Below are positions 18,696-28,135 of a stretch of DNA of 64,000 nt, in pieces; position 1 is the stretch's first letter, and each line of letters starts with the position of its first letter. The stretch covers positions 1 through 64,000 of the forward strand of contig CANMRM010000005.1 in assembly GCA_947500295.1 (NCBI GenBank), read 5' to 3'. Under the pieces are notes generated by a model. The model ran no database searches. It was not told the DNA's origin and was given only the letters and a program-made list of their open reading frames with translations. The stretch comes from an uncultured Kordiimonas sp. GTDB taxonomy: Bacteria > Pseudomonadota > Alphaproteobacteria > Sphingomonadales > Kordiimonadaceae. The position numbers were made by a program, and so were the translations under genes.

Positions 18696-19640
18696 CTATT
18701 CGCCTGCTGACCCGGCGAGGGAAACAGACGACCCGGTCTGCCGGTCGCTGCTGAACACGGCTGGCGAAAGCGCGAAGTCTTCAACCACGCTGCCGCGGGC
18801 ACCGAGCGGCCCATGCGTTTCATTATACTGGCGCAGCAGGATACCGCCTGCGTTGCTGGTCGTCAGGAACACATCGCCAACAAGCTCAGGCCTGTAGGAC
18901 TGCCCTGCCCGCAAAACGCCGGACCACAGCTCCGTACCGTCAGAGTAGGACAGCTGTATCCAGCTATCTTCGGATGCTTCCAGAATGATTGATTGCGTTG
19001 ACGCACCGGTATTCAAAGGCGCACCGGCATGCGCAGCAGGCGTGAACAGGGAGGTTGCGGCGGCAAGAGGTGTCGGCGTTTCAAGCACTACAGAGCTATC
19101 TGTGTAGATTGTCTCTTCCATGCCGCCCGGCGCTTCAGCGAGAGCGGCCAGCACACGTTCTTCCGTCTGCTGGTCCACTTCAGCGGTAGACACCAGAACG
19201 GCAGGTGTCGCGCCAATCCACATCCATGAAAGCCCCGCACCAACAAGACCAACAACTGGCGACAGCCAGGCTGGCCAATGCTTTTTAGGCCGGGCATTTA
19301 CCTGATAATTGAGTTCGGGTGCCGGTTTTGGCGCCGCAGGGGTGCCGTCAACCGTGCTCAACTCTGCGTCCAGACAACGGGCCGCCAGAAATTCCTGCTT
19401 GAATTGCAGGGCGACAGATGTCTGATCAAGCTTCAGAGCCTTGGCGTAGGCTTTGACAAACCCAAGGGCAAAAGTAAGTTCCGGCAAATCTTCATGCCGC
19501 CCTTCTTCAAGCGCCTCAAGAAAACACGAGCGCACGCAGATATCGCGTGACACCGATTCGATTGTCAGCTTTTGTTTTTCACGCTGCCCACGCAACAGGC
19601 GCGCAACATCCGTTACATCTGTTTTGGCTTTGTCAGCCAT
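18696..19640 (-). CDS. RodZ-like helix-turn-helix membrane protein (DUF4115)
   Basis: 314 residues. RodZ-type proteins link MreB to the elongation machinery and set cell shape. The N-terminal helix-turn-helix of the HTH_25 type (LLRGQREKQKLTIESVSRD, about 13-31) is followed by a single membrane segment (about residues 147-168, WPAWLSP then a hydrophobic run) and a C-terminal DUF4115 domain (DSWIQLSYSDGTELW). ATG 19640 gives the canonical start; an ATG at 19682 is possible. It lies in the usual alphaproteobacterial place upstream of ispG. Identity as the functional RodZ is likely but not shown. Confidence 0.8.
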   Translation of the reverse strand: MADKAKTDVTDVARLLRGQREKQKLTIESVSRDICVRSCFLEALEEGRHEDLPELTFALGFVKAYAKALKLDQTSVALQFKQEFLAARCLDAELSTVDGTPAAPKPAPELNYQVNARPKKHWPAWLSPVVGLVGAGLSWMWIGATPAVLVSTAEVDQQTEERVLAALAEAPGGMEETIYTDSSVVLETPTPLAAATSLFTPAAHAGAPLNTGASTQSIILEASEDSWIQLSYSDGTELWSGVLRAGQSYRPELVGDVFLTTSNAGGILLRQYNETHGPLGARGSVVEDFALSPAVFSSDRQTGSSVSLAGSAGE

Positions 19641-19845
19641 AGTCCGTCCCCACGGGATTGCAGCTCGCTTGCCGTTCGGCATTATCCGCTGTTTCCCAAA
19701 TTGCTTTTGACTCCGGCTCAAGGTGTCAAGTTCATCTTCCGAGCAGCAAATTTCAGGCTCGTCAGTGTCAACACATATGATGCCAGTGCTGGATACTAGT
19801 CCGCACCTGTCAAGAAACACTTAATGGATACTGTCAATTAGAATT

Positions 19846-19865
19846 AATTTTTCAAGCGAAAAATT
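19846..19865 (-). other. AT-rich hairpin between ptsP and the RodZ-like gene
   Basis: AATTTTTC (19846-19853) and GAAAAATT (19858-19865) form an 8-bp stem with an AAGC loop, about 47 bases beyond the ptsP stop. There is no long T run after it, so it is a weak terminator at best. Confidence 0.3.
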
Positions 19866-19912
19866 ATACTATCTTGTCGCCGAACTGCCGAAAAATACTG
19901 AAGTTTTCAGAA

Positions 19913-22174
19913 TCAGATCTTGATGGCGTGATCCCGGGCAAACATGATCAGGCTGTCCCGCACCGAGTGTTCCGGGGACTGTATGTGCTCAACCAGAAAG
20001 GCCCTGAGCTGGTTCATATCCACCGATCGCAACAACCGTTTCACCGTACCAACGGATGACGGCGACACGGAAAGCCGTTTCAGCCCAAGCGCAACGAGAG
20101 CCATGGCTTCAACCGCACGTCCACCCATTTCACCGCACAATGTAACCGGCACATCGGCTTTGTGGCAGGCGGCAATAACCATGCGCAGGAATGACAGAGC
20201 CGACGGCGCCAGCATGTCATACCGGTCCGCAAGTTTTGGGTTCGAACGGTCGCAGGCAAAAAAGAACTGCATCAGGTCATTGGTGCCGATCGACAGGAAG
20301 TCCACTTCTTCCAGCAAACTATCGAGCTGCCAGGCCAGAGAGGGCACCTCAAACATACAACCGACCTGTATTTCCTTGGGACGCTCCTTGCCAAACCGGT
20401 CGAGTCGCTCGATTTCCTTCTGCAAAATCGCCTTGCATTTCTTCAGTTCGGCAACCTCGGCAATCATCGGAAACATAACATGCAGACTTCGGCCAGCGGC
20501 AGCATACAAAAGAGCGCGCAGCTGATACCGCAGTAGCGCGGGCCGCTCCAGCGCCACCCTGATCGCGCGCCAGCCCATCGCCGGGTTCTCTTCCGGTTCA
20601 CGCGGCAGAAACGGCACAGGCTTGTCACCGCCGATATCGAGCGTACGAAAAACAACAGGCTTGTCGCCAGCTGCATCCAGCACAGCGGAATAGACCTTGG
20701 TTTGTTCGTCAACCCGCGGCAACGCCGGTGACACCATGAACTGGAACTCCGTCCTGAAGAGGCCAATACCTTCGGCGCCGGTTGAGTCTAGGCTTGGCAG
20801 GTCCGCAAGCAATCCTGCGTTCATCAGGAGGTCAACACGTTCACCATCGAGGGTCTCGACGGGCAGGCCACGCTCGGCCTCATACTCGGCGAACAGCTGC
20901 TCCTGCACCTTCACCGCATCGCGGTAGCTCTCGATAACTTCTTCGTTTGGGCGTACATAAACATGGTCGTGCGCCGTATCGACAACGACCTCGTCGCCCG
21001 GCTCCACATGGGACAGCAAATCAGGGATCTGGCCCATCACCGGAATACCCATGGCACGGGCAATGATGGTTACATGAGCAGTTGAAGACCCTTCCTCAAG
21101 AATAACTGCCTTCAGGAACTGACGATCAAAATCCATCAATTCTGCGGGCCCGACCGTGCGCGCGACCAATACACTGTCTTCGGTGAGCTGCTGGCGCTCG
21201 TCACCGGTTTCGCCCTGGATGATACGGATCAGTCGCCCTGCCAAATCTTCAAAATCAAGAATTCGTTCCCGCAGGTAGGGGTCTCGTATTTTTGCCATAC
21301 GGGCCCGGTTTTCCTGCTGCACCCGCTCAACGGCGGCTTCTGCCGTCAGGCCCGACCCCACCGCTTCACGCATCTTATCCTGCCAGCCGCGGTCGTAGGC
21401 AAACAGTCGATAGGTCTCCAGCACCTCGCGGTGCTCACCGCCATGCGCGAGGTCCGGGTGTTCCAGCATTTCCTCGAGCTGCAGCCGCATGTGCGCGATG
21501 GCGTCCTCGAGTCGCTGCCGCTCTTCCCTGACACTGTCTGCAATGGTCTTGGTAATGCGGATTTGTGGCTTGCTGAATACCGCAACGCCCGCCGCAATCC
21601 CGGACACCAGGGACAGGCCATTGAGTGTCTGCGACTGGCCCAGCGCCGTGGCATCCTCGCTAAGCTCGTCAATGTTCACGAGGTCACCGGAGTTCACAAG
21701 CTCCGCCAGCACCATTGCAATGGTCTGCAGGGCTTCCACTTCTTCGGGGCTATAAAGTCGTGCGGCTACATTCTGCACAACCAGCACACCCGTGACCTTG
21801 CCATGCCTGAGGATCGGCACACCAAGGAAACTATGGTACATGTCCTCGCCGGTTTCAGGGCGGTAGGCAAATCGCGGGTGCTTGGGCGCTTCCGACAAAT
21901 TCAGGGGCAGCCCACGCTCTGCAACCAGGCCCACAAGGCCTTCACCGACATGCAGGCGCGTCCGGTGAACGGCTTCTTCCTTCAGGCCCTCGGTGGAGAA
22001 AAGTTCCAGAACCTCGCCCGCACGAGCCAGGTAAACGGAGCACACTTCTGCGACCATGTTTTGCGCAATCACACGCACAACACGGTCCAGTCGTTCCTGC
22101 GCACCGCCATCGCCGCCCATCACACTGTGAAGGCGCCTTAAAAGCAGTCTTGGCTGGCTAACTGTGTCAGGCAA
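19913..22174 (-). CDS. ptsP: Phosphoenolpyruvate-protein phosphotransferase PtsP (EI-Ntr) with GAF domain
   Basis: 753 residues. First enzyme of the nitrogen phosphotransferase system, passing phosphate from PEP to NPr. The N-terminal GAF sensor (about 20-165) is followed by the PEP-utiliser domains: the phospho-His region GSSTAHVTIIARAMGIP and the PEP-binding barrel with GLFRTEFQFM, FRTLDIGGDKP and GTNDLMQ. The start is uncertain: TTG 22174 has AAAGGA 6 bases upstream; an in-frame codon at 22225 would add 17 residues. It likely regulates nitrogen or carbon state responses; partner genes (ptsO, ptsN) are not in the window. Confidence 0.93.
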   Translation of the reverse strand: MPDTVSQPRLLLRRLHSVMGGDGGAQERLDRVVRVIAQNMVAEVCSVYLARAGEVLELFSTEGLKEEAVHRTRLHVGEGLVGLVAERGLPLNLSEAPKHPRFAYRPETGEDMYHSFLGVPILRHGKVTGVLVVQNVAARLYSPEEVEALQTIAMVLAELVNSGDLVNIDELSEDATALGQSQTLNGLSLVSGIAAGVAVFSKPQIRITKTIADSVREERQRLEDAIAHMRLQLEEMLEHPDLAHGGEHREVLETYRLFAYDRGWQDKMREAVGSGLTAEAAVERVQQENRARMAKIRDPYLRERILDFEDLAGRLIRIIQGETGDERQQLTEDSVLVARTVGPAELMDFDRQFLKAVILEEGSSTAHVTIIARAMGIPVMGQIPDLLSHVEPGDEVVVDTAHDHVYVRPNEEVIESYRDAVKVQEQLFAEYEAERGLPVETLDGERVDLLMNAGLLADLPSLDSTGAEGIGLFRTEFQFMVSPALPRVDEQTKVYSAVLDAAGDKPVVFRTLDIGGDKPVPFLPREPEENPAMGWRAIRVALERPALLRYQLRALLYAAAGRSLHVMFPMIAEVAELKKCKAILQKEIERLDRFGKERPKEIQVGCMFEVPSLAWQLDSLLEEVDFLSIGTNDLMQFFFACDRSNPKLADRYDMLAPSALSFLRMVIAACHKADVPVTLCGEMGGRAVEAMALVALGLKRLSVSPSSVGTVKRLLRSVDMNQLRAFLVEHIQSPEHSVRDSLIMFARDHAIKI

Positions 22175-22241
22175 GAAGTGTCCTTTATTGTTTGAAGTCT
22201 GCGCTGCCGAAAGCGGCTGAAACAATTAAATTCGCAGACAG

Positions 22242-23297
22242 TTATGTATGATCTGGCGCCAGATACGCAACCGCCTGACCAACCAATTCATCAATAATAT
22301 CTTGTGTCGGCTCGATTTTCTTAACCATTCCAACACTTTGGCCTGCCATAACCGAGCCGGTTTCAACGTCGCCGTCGACCACAGCACGCCGCAGTGCACC
22401 GCCCCAGAACTGCTCAATCTGCATCTGGGCGTCGTCCTGGTTCACCTTGCCAGCGTGGAAATCAGCAACAACTTCGCGCTGTTTTTCCATGAATTTTTCG
22501 GTGCCTTCATTCTTTAGAGCCCGCACCGGGATAACCGGAAACTGCGGATCGATTTGCACACTTGCAACAGCATCGCGGGCGTTGCCCCGAATGAAGGCCT
22601 TTTTAAATTTTTCGTGCGCCACGCACTCCTCGGCAACAACAAACCGCGTGCCAAGCTGCGCACCGGACGCCCCCATCTCCAGATAGGATGCGAGCACATC
22701 ACCGCGCCCAATGCCACCCGCAACAAACACCGGCACATCACGGATAACCGGCAGGATTTCCTGGGCCAGCACACTGGTGGAAACCGGCCCGATATGGCCG
22801 CCGGCTTCCATGCCTTCAATGACAATGGCGTCAACGCCCGAGCGCACCAGCTTTTTGGCTAGCGTCGCCGTCGGGGCAAAACACATCAGTTTCGCGCCAA
22901 AATCCTTGATGGCAGCAATGGAGGCCCCGCTTGGCAAACCACCTGCCAGCACCACGTGCGAAACCTCATGGTCCCGGCAGACACCAATCAGGTTCTCGAC
23001 ATCCGGGTGCAGCGTGATGAGGTTTACGCCAAAAGGTTTGTCTGTCAGCGCGCGCGTCGCTTCAATTTCTGCGGACAAAAGTTTTGTGTCCATGCCGCCG
23101 CAGGCAATAACGCCGAAACCGCCTGCGTTTGAAATGGCGGACACGAGGTTGCGCTCGGAGACCCATGTCATGGCACCGCCCAAAACGGCATGTTTGCTGC
23201 CCAGAAAGTCTGTCCCGCGTTGCCACAAGGCCTGAAGGCGCGCAGCCCCCTTGGGGTCCAACATTGTGCTTTCGCTGTGCCGATCAATATCAGCCAT
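22242..23297 (-). CDS. Nitronate monooxygenase family flavoprotein
   Basis: 351 residues. FMN-dependent TIM-barrel of the NMO/2-nitropropane dioxygenase family. Motifs: LGGAMTWVSERNLVSAISNAGGFGVI at the N-terminus (only partly quoted: NAGGFGVIACGGM), VIEGMEAGGHIG for phosphate binding and PVFVAGGIGRGD. The substrate is not known; related proteins include FabK-type enoyl-ACP reductases. It lies 24 bases downstream of lysC and 67 upstream of ptsP, an insertion in a run whose other members are housekeeping genes. Confidence 0.88.
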   Translation of the reverse strand: MADIDRHSESTMLDPKGAARLQALWQRGTDFLGSKHAVLGGAMTWVSERNLVSAISNAGGFGVIACGGMDTKLLSAEIEATRALTDKPFGVNLITLHPDVENLIGVCRDHEVSHVVLAGGLPSGASIAAIKDFGAKLMCFAPTATLAKKLVRSGVDAIVIEGMEAGGHIGPVSTSVLAQEILPVIRDVPVFVAGGIGRGDVLASYLEMGASGAQLGTRFVVAEECVAHEKFKKAFIRGNARDAVASVQIDPQFPVIPVRALKNEGTEKFMEKQREVVADFHAGKVNQDDAQMQIEQFWGGALRRAVVDGDVETGSVMAGQSVGMVKKIEPTQDIIDELVGQAVAYLAPDHT

Positions 23298-23321
23298 AGG
23301 ATTCCCCTAATTCATGAATGT

Positions 23322-24551
23322 TTAGCTGGCGTCGCCCTGGTCGAGGCCATAAGCCGTATGCAACGCTCGCACAGCCAGCTCGGTATATTCGGCATCAATG
23401 ACCACGCTTACCTTGATTTCAGACGTGGAGATAACCTGAATGTTAATGCCTTTTTCCGCAAGGGTATCGAACATCGTGCTGGCAACGCCTGCGTGACTGC
23501 GCATGCCAACCCCGACGATTGACACCTTCACCACATCTCCCCTGTAAACAAGGTCGTTAAAACCAAGGGTGCCGCGGTTTTCTTCAAGAATTTTGATGGT
23601 TTTTTTCAGGTCGTCTTCCGGCACGGTGAAGGTCACATCGGTTGTCGTACCATTATCGGAAGCACTCTGCACAATCATATCAACGTTGATATTGTTTTTG
23701 GCAAGCGGTGCAAACACCCCCGAGACCTTACCCGGCGTATCGTCCAGTCCAACAATGGTTACCTTGGCTTCGCCGCGCGAGTATGCGATGCCGCTGACTA
23801 CTTCCTGTTCCACGATTTCATCCTCCCCTACAACCAGGGTTCCTGGCAACTCTTCAAAAGACGACAGAACCTGTGTTCGCACACCGTGCTTCATGGCGAG
23901 TGCGACCGAACGGGTCTGCAGGACTTTGGCGCCAAGAGACGCCATTTCCAGCATCTCTTCATATGTGATTTTATCAAGCTTGCGTGCTTTTGGCACAATG
24001 CGGGGGTCGGTGGTGTAGATACCGTCCACATCCGTATAGATATCGCAGCGGTCCGCCTTAACTGCCGCAGCCAGCGCCACAGCAGACGTATCGCTGCCAC
24101 CGCGCCCGAGTGTTGTGATGCGATTGTCGCCGCCTAACCCTTGAAACCCTGCAACCACGGCCACCCGGCCTTCCTTGAAACAGGCATCCAGTACTGTGGG
24201 GTCAATTTCCTCAATACGCGCGGCACCATGAATGCTGTTGGTCTTGAGCGGAATTTGCCATCCCAGGAAAGAGCGCGCAGGCACACCCATTTCCTGCAGG
24301 GTTATAGCCAGCAGGCCCGCCGTGATCTGCTCCCCGGCGGCAACCACCGTGTCATACTCACGGGCGTCATGAAAAACCGCCGCCGACTTGCAATAGCCAA
24401 CCAGCTGGTTGGTCACACCGGCCATGGCGGAGACGACAACAGCAACCTCATGGCCATCTTCAACCGCTTTCGCGACCCGTCTGGCAACATTCTGGATGCG
24501 GTCCATGTCTCCAACGGACGTGCCGCCAAATTTTTTAACAATTCGTGCCAT
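23322..24551 (-). CDS. lysC: Aspartate kinase
   Basis: 409 residues. Phosphorylates aspartate, the first step toward lysine, threonine and methionine. N-terminal kinase signature [10 protein letters not shown] (residues 5-14), [13 protein letters not shown], and two C-terminal ACT domains (from about 265; [12 protein letters not shown] and [14 protein letters not shown]), which normally bind feedback amino acids. ATG 24551 has AGGA about 10 bases upstream; an earlier ATG at 24584 would add 11 residues before the signature. Divergent from ubiG across a 166-bp gap. Confidence 0.96.
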   Translation of the reverse strand: MARIVKKFGGTSVGDMDRIQNVARRVAKAVEDGHEVAVVVSAMAGVTNQLVGYCKSAAVFHDAREYDTVVAAGEQITAGLLAITLQEMGVPARSFLGWQIPLKTNSIHGAARIEEIDPTVLDACFKEGRVAVVAGFQGLGGDNRITTLGRGGSDTSAVALAAAVKADRCDIYTDVDGIYTTDPRIVPKARKLDKITYEEMLEMASLGAKVLQTRSVALAMKHGVRTQVLSSFEELPGTLVVGEDEIVEQEVVSGIAYSRGEAKVTIVGLDDTPGKVSGVFAPLAKNNINVDMIVQSASDNGTTTDVTFTVPEDDLKKTIKILEENRGTLGFNDLVYRGDVVKVSIVGVGMRSHAGVASTMFDTLAEKGINIQVISTSEIKVSVVIDAEYTELAVRALHTAYGLDQGDAS

Positions 24552-24717
24552 AGGTTTCAGATCCTGAACTTCTTGCCCGGCCAATATGACGCAAGCCTTG
24601 ACCCAAGGGGGGCATTACCGCGTATAGAAGGCGAACGCGCCCTGTTTAATGGCTGCCGCACAAGCACGCAAGCACCGAGCGCGCAATAAACTTGCTAATT
24701 TCAGGATGAACGAGCGG

Positions 24718-25494
24718 ATGACCAGTCAAGCAAATGGAGAAACAGCGGGCCAGATGGCCGCTGGGCAAACAGTTGACGAGGATGAGGTCGCCTTCTTTGC
24801 GCGCATTGCCGACAGCTGGTGGGATCCGACCGGGCCCTTCAAACCCCTGCATATGCTCAATCCGACCCGACTTCTTTACATACGCCAGATGGTTGAAAAG
24901 CATTTTGGCCTGGAACCCGGGGCTCAGAAACCTTTTGAAAGGCTGCGTTTGCTAGACATCGGCTGCGGTGGCGGTTTGATCTCGGAGCCGATGGCACGCC
25001 TGGGCGCAACCGTTGTGGCGGTCGATGCATCGGACAAAAACATCAAAACCGCGAGCCTGCATGCGGAAAGAAGCGGCCTTGATATTGATTTCAGGCACAC
25101 TACCGCTGAAGCATTGGCGGAAGCGGGTGAGCAGTTTGACATCATTGTTAACATGGAGGTGGTGGAGCATGTGGCCGACGTGAATGTCTATCTGGCGGCG
25201 TGCAAAAGCCTCATGAAGCCGAACGGCATCATGCTGCTCTCCACCATTAACCGCACACCCAAGGCCTATCTGTTTGCCATCATCGGCGCAGAGCGGGTGC
25301 TCAGGTGGCTGCCGGTCGGCGCGCATGACTGGAACAAATTCCTCAAGCCTGAAGAGCTGGCGGATTTTGTATCGAACAATGGCATGACGCCTAGCGACGC
25401 CACCGGTTATGTGTTCAACCCCTTGAGCCAGAAATGGCGACTGGATCCGCGGGACACGTCCGTCAATTACGCCATGGCTGCGACTGTCACTTAG
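24718..25494 (+). CDS. ubiG: Ubiquinone biosynthesis O-methyltransferase UbiG
   Basis: 258 residues. Performs both O-methylations in ubiquinone synthesis. Motifs: FFARIADSWWDPTGPFKPLH, motif I LDIGCGGGLISEP, VNMEVVEHVADV and the C-terminal SQKWRLDPRDTSVNY, all characteristic of UbiG. Three in-frame starts exist; ATG 24718 (AGGA at 24703-24706) gives the usual short N-terminal arm, ATG 24706 is close behind. Confidence 0.95.
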   Translation: MTSQANGETAGQMAAGQTVDEDEVAFFARIADSWWDPTGPFKPLHMLNPTRLLYIRQMVEKHFGLEPGAQKPFERLRLLDIGCGGGLISEPMARLGATVVAVDASDKNIKTASLHAERSGLDIDFRHTTAEALAEAGEQFDIIVNMEVVEHVADVNVYLAACKSLMKPNGIMLLSTINRTPKAYLFAIIGAERVLRWLPVGAHDWNKFLKPEELADFVSNNGMTPSDATGYVFNPLSQKWRLDPRDTSVNYAMAATVT

Positions 25495-25521
25495 GAAGGT
25501 TTTTGTCGGTTTTATACCGGG

Positions 25522-26013
25522 TCAGGCGTCGGTACGGCGCACACCTGGAAGCGGCATGACGTCTATGCCCTCTTCCAGAAGCTCTTCGGCTTCTTCAAGG
25601 GAACTTTCACCGTAAATACCGCGCTCTTCGCTTTCGCCGTAATGGATCTTGCGTGCTTCTTCGGCAAACTTGTCGCCAACATTCTCGCAGTTCTTTTCGA
25701 CATGGGCGTGAAGTTCCGCCATGGCGGAAGCCGCTTTTTCAGCGAGTGCGCGCAGTTCCGGGCTTGGTGTTACCGCCGCGCCAACTGCCGGGGCAGGCGC
25801 AGGAGCGTCTTCGACGGAAATAGCTGGCGCTGAGGTTTTTTGATTTCCCTTAGCCGCCACGTTAGGTGCCATGGGGGCCTTTTCGACAACGCTTGAGCCA
25901 CAGTAAGGGCACTCAACAAAACCCGCGTCCCGTTGCTCTTCATAAGCCGAGGACGAACGAAACCAGCTTTCAAACTGGTGCCCTTCTTCACATTTCAGAT
26001 CAAAAACAATCAT
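25522..26013 (-). CDS. DUF1178 family protein
   Basis: 163 residues. N-terminal zinc-ribbon-like start MIVFDLKCEEGHQFESWFRS with a CPYCGS pair near residue 36, an Ala/Pro-rich middle and a C-terminal motif around IHYGESEERGIYGE. The family is common in proteobacteria beside glutaredoxin and carbon-nitrogen hydrolase genes, as here; its function is unknown to me. Probably cotranscribed with the hydrolase 17 bases upstream. Confidence 0.9.
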   Translation of the reverse strand: MIVFDLKCEEGHQFESWFRSSSAYEEQRDAGFVECPYCGSSVVEKAPMAPNVAAKGNQKTSAPAISVEDAPAPAPAVGAAVTPSPELRALAEKAASAMAELHAHVEKNCENVGDKFAEEARKIHYGESEERGIYGESSLEEAEELLEEGIDVMPLPGVRRTDA

Positions 26014-26030
26014 GGCTCATTCAATAGACA

Positions 26031-26855
26031 TCAAACGTTAATTTTCTGCACCGTTATGTCGCGGTCATGCCGCAGGGACGGTATCTGCTGGCGCACCTTA
26101 TCGACCTGATTAAGCTCGAGGTCAACCATTGTCACGCCGGGTTCGGTGCCGGCGTCAGCAATAATTTTGCCCCAGGGGTCAATCGCGAGGCTGTGGCCGA
26201 AGGTGCTGCGGCCGGTGGCGTGCATTCCGGTTTGCGCCGCCGCGAGCACAAAACAACCCGTTTCGATCGCACGGGCTTGCAACAGCGTGTGCCAATGCGC
26301 CTCGCCAGTGGGCTGAGTGAAAGCAGATGGTACCAGAAGAATGTTGGCACCAGCATGTGCAAGCGCGCGGTAGAGATAGGGAAAGCGCAAATCATAACAG
26401 ACACTCAGGCCAAAATTCGCCTGATCTGTTTTGGCAACAAAGGCGGCGTCACCGGCTTGGTAGAGTGCGGATTCCCGGTAGCTTTCGCCGCCACCAAGCT
26501 CCACATCAAACAGGTGGACTTTGTCGTACCGCGCAGCAATCTCGCCCTTGGGTGATATCAGGAACGAGCGGTTAGCAAGCTTGTCGGCCGAGACCTTGAT
26601 AATCAGCGAGCCAATATGCAACCAGATACCAAGGTCGGCAGCCAGAGCTCTGAACGCCGCGAGGCCCGGGTCATCCTGTTCGCCAAAAGTCTTTGCCAGC
26701 ACACGCTCCCGCTTCATTTCCATCAGGTGCGTGGTTTCAGGCGTGGTCACAAAAACCGCGCCCTGATCCGCTGCCTCGCGCACCATGGAACTGACGGTTT
26801 CCACATTCGGAGCGATCTCGTTGCCTGATGTAAGCTGGATAAGTGACGCCCGCAC
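26031..26855 (-). CDS. Carbon-nitrogen hydrolase of the nitrilase family (Nit1/Nit2-like)
   Basis: 274 residues. The Glu-Lys-Cys triad is visible: Glu in TTPETTHLM (about 41), Lys in YDKVHLFD (about 112) and Cys in GLSVCYDLRFP (about 150). Bacterial relatives act as deaminated-glutathione amidase or omega-amidase; its position beside glutaredoxin supports the glutathione-repair role, by inference. The start is a GTG at 26855, 8 bases after the grxC stop. Confidence 0.9.
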   Translation of the reverse strand: MRASLIQLTSGNEIAPNVETVSSMVREAADQGAVFVTTPETTHLMEMKRERVLAKTFGEQDDPGLAAFRALAADLGIWLHIGSLIIKVSADKLANRSFLISPKGEIAARYDKVHLFDVELGGGESYRESALYQAGDAAFVAKTDQANFGLSVCYDLRFPYLYRALAHAGANILLVPSAFTQPTGEAHWHTLLQARAIETGCFVLAAAQTGMHATGRSTFGHSLAIDPWGKIIADAGTEPGVTMVDLELNQVDKVRQQIPSLRHDRDITVQKINV

Positions 26856-26863
26856 AACTTTAC

Positions 26864-27124
26864 CTAACTGGCCTTGAGCAGAGGATCGAGCCCCCCGCGC
26901 TGATCAAGCGCAAAAAGGTCATCGCATCCACCCACGTGGGTGTCGTCTATCCAGATCTGGGGCACGCTGTTGGCGCCGCCTGCCTTCTGACGCATCTCCG
27001 CGCGCAATGCAGGCTTCATATCAACCGAGACTTCCTTGAAGGACACACCTTTTTGGGTAAGGAGTGCTTTGGCCCGGTGGCAGAAGGGACAAAACATTGA
27101 GCTGTAAATCGTTACATTTGCCAC
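26864..27124 (-). CDS. grxC: Glutaredoxin 3
   Basis: 86 residues. Dithiol glutaredoxin with active site CPFC (residues 12-15), cis-proline in NSVPQIWI and the glutathione-binding GGCDDL. It reduces disulfides with electrons from glutathione. First gene of a short minus-strand set grxC, nitrilase-like, DUF1178. Confidence 0.95.
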   Translation of the reverse strand: MANVTIYSSMFCPFCHRAKALLTQKGVSFKEVSVDMKPALRAEMRQKAGGANSVPQIWIDDTHVGGCDDLFALDQRGGLDPLLKAS

Positions 27125-27305
27125 AATTTTTTCCTCGTATTACGCCTTTTTCCGGCGAAAAATTCACGTTTTTGCAGACTCTATACGTCATTTCCAGCCA
27201 TGCCGGATGACAAGTCAACCGGTTCGCTATGTGGGGCCAGTGCATTAAAACGTAAAGCTTCCAGCCGGTCACCTCTGCGTGATCAACGGGAAAACGGCCT
27301 GTTTG

Positions 27306-28055
27306 TCAACCAGGAATGGGCTCTCCCACCCGTGCGAAGGCCGCAACCACAACACGCCGGGCCCCAGCCTTCTTCAGGGCTTCTGCGCAAGCTCCTGCTG
27401 TAGCTCCCGTGGTAAGAACATCATCCACCAGCACAACGGTCTTGCCTTCTACCTCTTTGATTTTTTTGGTTTTTACAGCGAAAGCCGCTCGCACATTTCT
27501 GAACCTGCCAGATCGATTGAGCCCGCCTTGTGTTGGCGTTGGTTTTATGCGCTCAAGTGCGGTCGCCAACAATGGCATGCCGGTCCGGGAGGCCAGCGAC
27601 TGCGCCAACAACTGTGACTGGTTGAAGCGGCGGCCAAGCAAACGCCAGCGATGCAACGGCACCGGCACCAGAACAGCGGGACCATCAAGTTTGTTCATAA
27701 CCGAAGGTGCCATCAACCGCGCCATCGCCGGCGCGGCTGCGAACAGCCGGCCATATTTCAGCGCCAGCACAAGGTCCCTACCCTTATCCTTGTAGAGGGC
27801 CGGCGCAACCGCACCGTCAAACGCCGGAGGGTGTGCCAGACAGGCCCCGCACTGCAGGCCATCACTCGCATGGGCAAATGGCAAACCACACCGCTCACAT
27901 TTCGGGTCCGCAACAAGATCAAGCTCGGTCCAGCATGCAGCACATAAATGCCCATGCTCAATGATCCTGCTCCGGCACAGCGGGCATCGAGGCGGCAGCA
28001 CCATGTCCAGTGCCCAGCGCGGCAAAGCCATGATCTTTGAAAGAGCATCTGTCAT
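27306..28055 (-). CDS. ComF family protein (phosphoribosyltransferase-like)
   Basis: 249 residues. An N-terminal zinc-binding double treble (CPLC, CAAC, CERC, CGAC, residues about 22-77) precedes a type I phosphoribosyltransferase domain with the PRPP loop VVLVDDVLTTGAT near residue 207. ComF proteins support DNA uptake in competent bacteria, but the broad family is found in non-competent species too. ATG 28055 has AGGG about 8 bases upstream. Divergent from the methyltransferase-like gene at 28136. Confidence 0.9.
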   Translation of the reverse strand: MTDALSKIMALPRWALDMVLPPRCPLCRSRIIEHGHLCAACWTELDLVADPKCERCGLPFAHASDGLQCGACLAHPPAFDGAVAPALYKDKGRDLVLALKYGRLFAAAPAMARLMAPSVMNKLDGPAVLVPVPLHRWRLLGRRFNQSQLLAQSLASRTGMPLLATALERIKPTPTQGGLNRSGRFRNVRAAFAVKTKKIKEVEGKTVVLVDDVLTTGATAGACAEALKKAGARRVVVAAFARVGEPIPG

Positions 28056-28135
28056 GGACAAGCCCTACCATTCCACAAGCGCTTGTGCCATCTCAAAGCC
28101 CTTGCGTACCAGCCACAGATTGCTTATCTGGAGCC

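Noticed and set aside
20236-20252. GGTTCGAA string suggestive of a tRNA T-loop
   Set aside because: It falls inside ptsP coding sequence and no acceptor or anticodon stems can be built around it.
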